Source: JBCDBH01 sp039184055 (GTDB lineage Bacteria > Acidobacteriota > Thermoanaerobaculia > Multivoradales > J023). Taken from it: 15,190 bases of DNA. This document shows positions 7,316-11,852 of this stretch, one piece after another. A model generated the notes under the pieces. It was given only the letters and a program-made list of their open reading frames with translations, made no database searches and was not told the DNA's origin. Within the stretch, counting starts at the first letter, position 1; each line of letters starts with the position of its first letter. The stretch spans positions 1-15,190 of the forward strand of contig JBCDBH010000121.1 of NCBI GenBank assembly GCA_039184055.1, given 5' to 3'. The translations under genes and the position numbers were made by a program.

Positions 7316-8068
7316 TTACAAGACCTTTTCGTCCAGCGCCTGGCGGAGTGCTGCGAGGTTGCGTCGGCTCACTGGAACCGTCTGCCCGTCGATGAGCTCG
7401 ACATGGGTCTTCTGCCACTTGGTGGTCACCGCGCGCACCGCATCGAGACGGACGAGCGCGGCGCGGTGCACGCGCAAGAAGCCGTGACCATGGAGCCGCT
7501 CCTCCAACATGGCGAGGCTTTCGTCGGTGAGAAACCGCCTGCCGTCGTGACGGAAGACGGTGTATTTGTCTTCGGCGCCAAAGCAGGTGATGTCCGCCGC
7601 GTCGAAATAGAAGAGCGAATCACCCAGACGCGCGCTGACCCGTGGCGTGCGACGCTCGAGACGGGCCGCCAGATGACGCACCACCCGTTCGAGATCGCCA
7701 CTGCCGAGACGCTGACGCGCCCGGTCGACGGCACGGGCCAATCTCTCGGGCTCGACCGGTTTGAGCAGGTAGTCGACCGCTTCGGTCTCGAAGGCGTCGA
7801 CCGCGAAATCGGCGTGCGCGGTAACGAAGACGACCGCCGGATGACGCGGCGCCCGCTCGGCGACCCGAATACCGTCGAGCCCTGGTAAACCGATATCGAG
7901 CAAGACGAGATCGATGTCGAGCCGGCTCAGTGCCTCGAGCGCAGTATCTCCGTCGCCCACCGAAGCGACGACCTCACAACCACCGATCTCGTCGAGCATC
8001 CGCACCAAACGCCGACGCGCCGGGGGCTCGTCGTCGACCACCAGGGTGCGCAGAGGTTCGAGAGTCAT
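7316..8068 (-). CDS. LytTR-family response regulator
   Basis: The protein has 250 residues. ATG 8068-8066 overlaps the kinase stop as ATGA, so translation is probably coupled. The receiver domain (about 6-118) shows the acidic pair Asp12/Asp13, the phospho-acceptor Asp58 in LLDIGLPG, Thr84 in FVTAHAD and Lys103 in YLLKPVEP. The LytTR DNA-binding domain (about 143-245) shows FGAEDKYTVF, FLTDESLAMLEERL and FLRVHRAALV. Phosphorylated LytTR regulators bind promoter repeats and commonly control extracellular or envelope functions. The partner is the kinase encoded immediately upstream. All key residues are present and the length is normal for the family. The target genes cannot be read from this window, though the propeller gene next in line is one candidate. 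Confidence 0.93.
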   Translation of the reverse strand: MTLEPLRTLVVDDEPPARRRLVRMLDEIGGCEVVASVGDGDTALEALSRLDIDLVLLDIGLPGLDGIRVAERAPRHPAVVFVTAHADFAVDAFETEAVDYLLKPVEPERLARAVDRARQRLGSGDLERVVRHLAARLERRTPRVSARLGDSLFYFDAADITCFGAEDKYTVFRHDGRRFLTDESLAMLEERLHGHGFLRVHRAALVRLDAVRAVTTKWQKTHVELIDGQTVPVSRRNLAALRQALDEKVL

Positions 8069-9120
8069 ACCGCAAGCTCGATCTCGGCGCGAAAGCCACG
8101 TGGCTCGCGCGCCCCAACGACGAGCCTGGCGTGGCCTTCGGTGGCGAGGGCGAGTCGCGCTTCGAGATCCTCGAGAGCGGTGCCGTTGCCCTGGTGCCGC
8201 GAGCCGCCCGGACCAGGGCCATCGTCGTCGACTCGGATCCGCATGCCATCCGCGACACGCTCCGCACACACCTCGATCGAACAGGACGATTCGGTGACGC
8301 TGGTGCCGTGGAGCACGGCGTTCTCGACCAGCGGCTGCACGCACAGCGGTGGCACGAGCACCCCTTCGAGATCAGGATCGCAATCGACCCGGTAGGTGAT
8401 CCGCCCTTCGAAACGAAGCGCCTGGACCTCGAGATAGCTCGACACGGCGTGCAGCTCATCGGCCAGGCTCACCCGATCGGCACGGCTCGCCACCAGGGTG
8501 TGTTGATAGAGCCGCGACAGTCGATTGATCATCTCGACCGCGCGTGGCGGATCCTCCTCCACCAAACCAGCGAGCACATTGAGGGTATTGAAAAGAAAGT
8601 GTGGATCGACCCGCGCGGCCAAGGCATCGAGCTGCGCGCGCGCGGCGCGATGACGGGCGCGTTCTTCCCGTAGCTCGACATCCTCGACCCGGTCCTCGAG
8701 CCGTTCGAAATCGAGGTGGAAAAGGCGCACGATCAAGATGATCCCGCTACCGACCAGCCAGTGGTTGTCGGCCTGCCAGCCCATCACCTCGAGCGTCAGC
8801 GCCGTGCTGACACCCCCGAAGAGACTCGCCGCGATGATCCCGAGGCCACCCAAGAACACCGCCCGCCAGCTGGGTCCCGCCACATCCCGTAGGAGCCTCG
8901 GCAAGCCCCACCTGAAGACCGCCAGGTAGCCCAGGCCATAGCCCGTCCCGACCAAGACGATCGTCAGATAGGCGGTCAGATCGATCGGTCGGTAGAAAGC
9001 GTGAATCGCCGTGATCGGCAGCGCCACAACGACCGCGAAGGTCAACACCAACATCACGCCCTGGGGGCGCCACGCCCAGAAGCTCCCTGGGCGTTCTCTC
9101 GAAACCAGCCGCGAAAACAT
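8065..9120 (-). CDS. LytS-type membrane sensor histidine kinase
   Basis: The protein has 351 residues. The N-terminal half holds hydrophobic segments at about 21-42, 49-70, 87-109 and 121-134, enough for four membrane helices with short loops and no separate sensor domain. A coiled linker (138-165) leads to the His_kinase domain typical of LytS/YpdA kinases: PHFLFNTLN (173-181) with phospho-His174, N box PLVENAVLHG (263-272) and G box DDDGPG (298-303). The G2 region reads GNGTALEDLEARL (311-323), slightly off the usual GxGLxN form. It overlaps the LytTR regulator by 4 nt and is its obvious partner. The start at ATG 9120-9118 has only a weak upstream purine stretch, so a different nearby start is possible. 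The signal it senses is not evident. Confidence 0.92.
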   Translation of the reverse strand: MFSRLVSRERPGSFWAWRPQGVMLVLTFAVVVALPITAIHAFYRPIDLTAYLTIVLVGTGYGLGYLAVFRWGLPRLLRDVAGPSWRAVFLGGLGIIAASLFGGVSTALTLEVMGWQADNHWLVGSGIILIVRLFHLDFERLEDRVEDVELREERARHRAARAQLDALAARVDPHFLFNTLNVLAGLVEEDPPRAVEMINRLSRLYQHTLVASRADRVSLADELHAVSSYLEVQALRFEGRITYRVDCDPDLEGVLVPPLCVQPLVENAVLHGTSVTESSCSIEVCAERVADGMRIRVDDDGPGPGGSRHQGNGTALEDLEARLALATEGHARLVVGAREPRGFRAEIELAV

Positions 9121-9239
9121 GCGCTCAGGTTAGCAAAGCAAAACCCGTAAACCGTTCACCCGCGTGCGTCGACCGCTCGGCGGCGGTTCCCCACCGGTCG
9201 TCGGGAGCGGTGCTCGGATCGTCCCGTCAGAGCCTACTT

Positions 9240-9272
9240 TCGTGGTGTTCGTGCACCGAAATCACACCACGA
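9240..9272 (+). promoter_or_regulatory. 9-bp inverted repeat abutting the ribosome binding site of the small plus-strand ORF
   Basis: TCGTGGTGT (9240-9248) and ACACCACGA (9264-9272) are perfect inverted arms with a 15-bp spacer. The right arm ends at the GAGAGGA ribosome binding site (9271-9277). As RNA it could gate translation of the small ORF. As DNA it could be an operator in the divergent region shared with the kinase gene. Confidence 0.4.
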
Positions 9273-9284
9273 GAGGACACCCCT

Positions 9285-9506
9285 ATGCACCGACACACCC
9301 ATCCTCGGAAAGCCCTCTTTTTCGGTATCGCGCTCTTCGTACCGCAGCCCGTCGTCGTCCTCGGGCCGACACCCATCGCCCCGTACCCCAAGACCGAGAT
9401 TCAGGGTGGGATGACCAGCTCGACCGCGGTCGATGTCACCGTGCGTGACATCCCGAATCTCTACAAACGGCTATCCCACAAGACGTCGCCCGTGCCACGC
9501 GTATGA
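9285..9506 (+). CDS. Possible small exported protein (73 aa), unrecognised
   Basis: The ATG at 9285 has a good ribosome binding site (AGAGGA, 7 nt spacer), rare for a spurious frame. The product begins with His/Arg/Lys residues, followed by a hydrophobic stretch at about 11-27 (LFFGIALFVPQPVVVLG), like a signal peptide or single anchor, and then a Pro-rich, polar remainder. I know no family for it. It overlaps the end of the convergent adenosyltransferase gene by 46 bp, which argues against it or suggests that it is the 5' remnant of a longer, decayed gene. The region lies between divergent and convergent neighbours, so it would need its own promoter. Confidence 0.35.
   Translation: MHRHTHPRKALFFGIALFVPQPVVVLGPTPIAPYPKTEIQGGMTSSTAVDVTVRDIPNLYKRLSHKTSPVPRV
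9421..9452 (-). terminator. Palindrome plus perfect 8-bp hairpin after the adenosyltransferase gene
   Basis: GATGTCAC (9432-9439) and GTGACATC (9445-9452) make a perfect stem with a 5-base loop, beginning 8 nt past the minus-strand stop at 9461. The adjoining CGACCGCGGTCG (9421-9432) is a 12-bp palindrome. There is no T run, so this may be a Rho-dependent or 3'-stabilising structure rather than a classic terminator. It lies inside the small plus-strand ORF. Confidence 0.4.
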
Positions 9507-10024
9507 TTCTCGAAACGCGCCATGACGAAAAGGAGATCGGAAAGACGGTTGAGATACGGCACGACATGGGCGCCGATCGCTTCCTCGCGTGACAGCTCGA
9601 TCGCCATCCGTTCGGCGCGACGACACACCGTACGCGCGACATGGAGATGCGCCGCGCCCACCGTGCCACCGGGCAGGATGAAGTTGTCGAGCGGCGCCAG
9701 CGACTCCTGGAGCTCGTCGATCACCGTCTCGAGACCGTCGACGTGCCGCGGCTCGATCTGCGGCACGGCGAATTTAGCTTTGTCTTCCTCGAGAATGCAC
9801 AGATCCGAACCGAGATGAAAGAGGTCGTTCTGGATCCGCGCGAGCGGCGCGCGCAGCGGCTCGCTCAGCCCGCTCGCCAACGCCACGCCGATATGCGAGC
9901 TGGTCTCGTCGACCGTGCCATACGCGGCGACCCGCAACGACTCCTTGGGCACCCGCTGCCCACCACCGAGACCCGTACTGCCATCGTCGCCTTTGCGTGT
10001 GTAAACCTTCGTGATGCGGGGCAT
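9461..10024 (-). CDS. PduO-type ATP:cob(I)alamin adenosyltransferase
   Basis: This cytosolic enzyme transfers the adenosyl group of ATP to cob(I)alamin, making coenzyme B12 for enzymes such as methylmalonyl-CoA mutase. Its 187 residues match the usual length of single-domain PduO/MMAB proteins. The N-terminal ATP loop TRKGDDGSTGLGGGQRVPK (9-27) is intact. It is followed by YGTVDE (35-40), IQNDLFHLGSDL (64-75), FILPGGT (115-121), RRAER (135-139) and YLNRLSDLLFVMAR (157-170). ATG 10024-10022 has GAGG 5 nt ahead. It is divergent from the Memo-family gene, with starts perhaps only 40 bp apart. No B12 riboswitch is seen in that gap, nor a B12-dependent enzyme in the window. Confidence 0.93.
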   Translation of the reverse strand: MPRITKVYTRKGDDGSTGLGGGQRVPKESLRVAAYGTVDETSSHIGVALASGLSEPLRAPLARIQNDLFHLGSDLCILEEDKAKFAVPQIEPRHVDGLETVIDELQESLAPLDNFILPGGTVGAAHLHVARTVCRRAERMAIELSREEAIGAHVVPYLNRLSDLLFVMARFENHTRGTGDVLWDSRL

Positions 10025-10064
10025 GTCGTCCTCGTCGTCGATCGGTTGTAGTAGGGTAAATCCA

Positions 10065-10922
10065 GTGTTTCGAAACAGTCGCTTGAGCGCATCGAGATTT
10101 TTGAACGCCTCGACTCGCCCGCCGGCGGTCGCCGGAACCTTCTATCCCGACGACCCGGACGAGCTCCGTCAAAGGGTAAGCGAGTATATGGCCTCGGCCG
10201 ATCTACCCGTCGCTCTCGCGGGTCGCGACGCCAAAGCCATCCTCGCGCCCCACGCCGGCTACCTCTACTCCGGCCCCATCGCCGGCACGGCCTTTCGCGC
10301 GCTCGCCACCGTCCCGAAACGCGTCGTGGTGCTCAGCCCATCCCACCGCGTCGCCTTCGACGGCATCGCCCTGCCGACCACCCAAGCCTTCGCCACCCCA
10401 TTGGGAACGGTTGCGATCGACGACCAAGCCCGAGTCTCCCTCGCCACCCTCCCCCAGATCCAACTCGACGACCACCCCCACGCCGACGAACACGGCATCG
10501 AAGTCGAGCTCCCCTTCCTTCAAGTGCTCAGCGAACAACACGGCACCCCATGCCCCAGCCTCGTCCCCTTGGTGGTCGGTCGCGCCAACGTCGACCAAGT
10601 CGCCGAGGCCCTCGACCTCATCTGGGGAAACCCCAAAGACTCGGAGACCCTCATCCTCATCAGCTCCGACCTCTCCCACTTCCTCACCTACGACCAGGCC
10701 GCGCGTCGCGACCACGACACCGTCGAACGCATCCTCACCGGCGCCAGCGACCTCCGCCCCGAAGACGCCTGTGGCGCCACCGCCATCAACGGCCTGCAGC
10801 TCTCCACCCATCGCGACACCCTAGAGCCCTACCTGCTCGACCTGCGCTCCTCCGGCGATACTGCTGGCAACAAAAACAGCGTCGTCGGCTACTGCGCCAT
10901 CGCCTTCCACCCCAAACTATGA
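10065..10922 (+). CDS. amrB: AmmeMemoRadiSam system protein B (Memo family)
   Basis: Memo proteins are related to LigB-type extradiol dioxygenases and have a metal-binding His/Cys site; in prokaryotes they belong to the poorly understood AmmeMemoRadiSam system. Numbered from GTG 10065 (285 residues): PPAVAGTFYP at 19-28, PHAGYLYSG at 62-70 (His63), LSPSHR at 90-95 (His94), DEHGIEVELPFLQ at 141-153, SSDLSHF at 200-206, ACGATAINGLQL from 235 (Cys236) and VGYCAIAF near the end. The likely metal residues are all present. The start is uncertain: ATG codons at 10011-10023 would overlap the divergent gene, GTG 10065 has AGGG 8 nt ahead, and TTG 10101 gives the N-terminus closest to typical family members. 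The stop overlaps the next gene as ATGA, so the pair is translationally coupled. Plus-strand C is far above G here. Confidence 0.9.
   Translation: MFRNSRLSASRFLNASTRPPAVAGTFYPDDPDELRQRVSEYMASADLPVALAGRDAKAILAPHAGYLYSGPIAGTAFRALATVPKRVVVLSPSHRVAFDGIALPTTQAFATPLGTVAIDDQARVSLATLPQIQLDDHPHADEHGIEVELPFLQVLSEQHGTPCPSLVPLVVGRANVDQVAEALDLIWGNPKDSETLILISSDLSHFLTYDQAARRDHDTVERILTGASDLRPEDACGATAINGLQLSTHRDTLEPYLLDLRSSGDTAGNKNSVVGYCAIAFHPKL
10066..10077. promoter_or_regulatory. 12-bp perfect palindrome TGTTTCGAAACA in the divergent control region
   Basis: The palindrome lies between the adenosyltransferase start (10024) and the Memo-family frame. It could be an operator for either direction. If so, the Memo start is more likely the TTG at 10101 than the GTG at 10065, because the GTG touches the palindrome. 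No match to a named operator is claimed. Confidence 0.3.
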
Positions 10923-11485
10923 CAAACGACTACGGCCCCCGCCTCCTCGCCCTAGCGAGGCAAGCTCTACAAGACCACTTCGCCCCCAAGCATCCGAGAC
11001 GCGCCAAACCCCGAGAGCCCTGGCTACGAGCCCCAGGCGCCACCTTCATCACCCTCTACCACCAAAGAAAACTCCGCGGCTGCATCGGCTCCCTCCAAGC
11101 CACCAAACCCCTCTACCGAGACCTCCACGACAACGCCATCCACGCCGCCACCCAAGACCCCAGATTCCCCCCGTTGAAAGCCCACGAGCTCCCCGACATC
11201 CGCCTCAACATCTCCCTCCTCTCCCCGCCCCAACCCCTACAAATCACCGACCAAGCCGACGCCTGCCAAAAACTCCGCCCCCACCAACACGGCGTCATCC
11301 TAGAGCTCCACACCCCAACCCAGTACCACAACGCCACCTTCCTCCCCCAAGTCTGGGACCAACTCCCCAACCCCAACGACTTCCTCCAAGCCCTAAAACA
11401 CAAAGCCGGCCTAAAACAGACCGGCTGGGACCCCAGAACCACCTTACAAACCTACACAGTAGAGTCCTGGAGCGAACCCGACTAA
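10919..11485 (+). CDS. amrA: AmmeMemoRadiSam system protein A (AMMECR1 domain)
   Basis: The protein has 188 residues, the usual length of stand-alone AMMECR1 proteins. The hallmark LRGCIG is at 52-57, preceded by ATFITLY (41-47) and followed by DNAIHAATQDPRFPPL (71-86) and IRLNISLLSPPQPL (94-107). FLPQVWDQLP (141-150) is the conserved late motif. Its role is unproven; the genomic partners of the family are a Memo protein and a radical SAM protein. The ATG overlaps the Memo stop by 4 nt, so the two form one operon. No radical SAM gene follows within the window. Codon use differs from most neighbours, with frequent AGA, CTA, CAA, AAA, CTC and CCC. In the 60 bases from 11221, C is 32 and G only 7, a sign of a different mutational history or recent transfer. 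Confidence 0.9.
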   Translation: MTNDYGPRLLALARQALQDHFAPKHPRRAKPREPWLRAPGATFITLYHQRKLRGCIGSLQATKPLYRDLHDNAIHAATQDPRFPPLKAHELPDIRLNISLLSPPQPLQITDQADACQKLRPHQHGVILELHTPTQYHNATFLPQVWDQLPNPNDFLQALKHKAGLKQTGWDPRTTLQTYTVESWSEPD

Positions 11486-11587
11486 ACACCATTGGCCCGT
11501 TCAGGCTCAGGCTCAAAACTCTTCGCCTTGTACACAGACAAACAGTCAAAGATACAGAGACGGGGCTCGTGGTTTACGCGCGCAGCT

Positions 11588-11621
11588 GTCCGTAGCGGAC
11601 GGCCACGGTCCGAACACGGAC
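11588..11621. repeat. Two tandem short hairpins sharing GTCCG/CGGAC arms
   Basis: GTCCG-TAG-CGGAC (11588-11600) and GTCCG-AACA-CGGAC (11608-11621) use identical arms with different loops. They may be a bidirectional 3'-end structure between the convergent genes, or a small repeat. Confidence 0.4.
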
Positions 11622-11744
11622 AAGCGATCAAAGTCAGGAATGTGTACTCGAAAGGCGACAAGGCCCCAGAAAGCCAGGCTGGACTGTAGCCCCACGGATA
11701 TCTCGGCCACCCTAAAGTGATCGAAGAAGGATCTCAGCAGTCAA

Positions 11745-11773
11745 TCCGCGAAGCGGACCGTCCTCGAAGGGAC
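11745..11773. repeat. TCCGC-GAA-GCGGA mini-hairpin followed by a second small stem
   Basis: The stem at 11745-11757 closes on a GCGAAGC core, a DNA mini-hairpin known to be exceptionally stable. GTCC (11760-11763) and GGAC (11770-11773) form a second stem directly after. A degenerate relative of the first (tcaatcgccgaagcgaa) lies about 60 bp further on. Confidence 0.35.
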
Positions 11774-11852
11774 AGTCGAGCACGAAAACCACGAACCCGT
11801 CTCAATCGCCGAAGCGAAGCGAATCAAGCTGAAACAACCATCGATCCCGCAA

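Larger units (their letters stand above)
11486..11852. other. Convergent intergenic region without a recognisable gene
   Basis: The region lies between the 3' ends of the AMMECR1-family gene and the metalloprotease gene. Frames in it have neither ribosome binding sites nor family resemblance. It holds several short hairpins but no clear T-tract terminator in either direction. Base composition in its middle is balanced (C about equal to G), unlike the C-rich coding ends that flank it. Confidence 0.6.

Noticed and set aside
7295..8673. Long plus-strand frames opposite the LytTR regulator and LytS kinase
   Set aside because: The minus-strand genes have complete catalytic motifs; the plus-strand translations have none.
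9164..9448. Overlapping 94-codon plus-strand frame near the small ORF
   Set aside because: No ribosome site; Arg-rich composition typical of a shadow frame, while the 9285 frame has a proper Shine-Dalgarno site.
9461..10110. B12 riboswitch upstream of the adenosyltransferase gene
   Set aside because: The gap to the divergent gene is too short for the fold and no B12-box-like sequence was seen.
10203..10811. 202-codon minus-strand frame opposite the Memo gene
   Set aside because: It lies wholly within a confident gene, and the Gly/Asp/Val-rich translation reflects the codon bias of the real gene.
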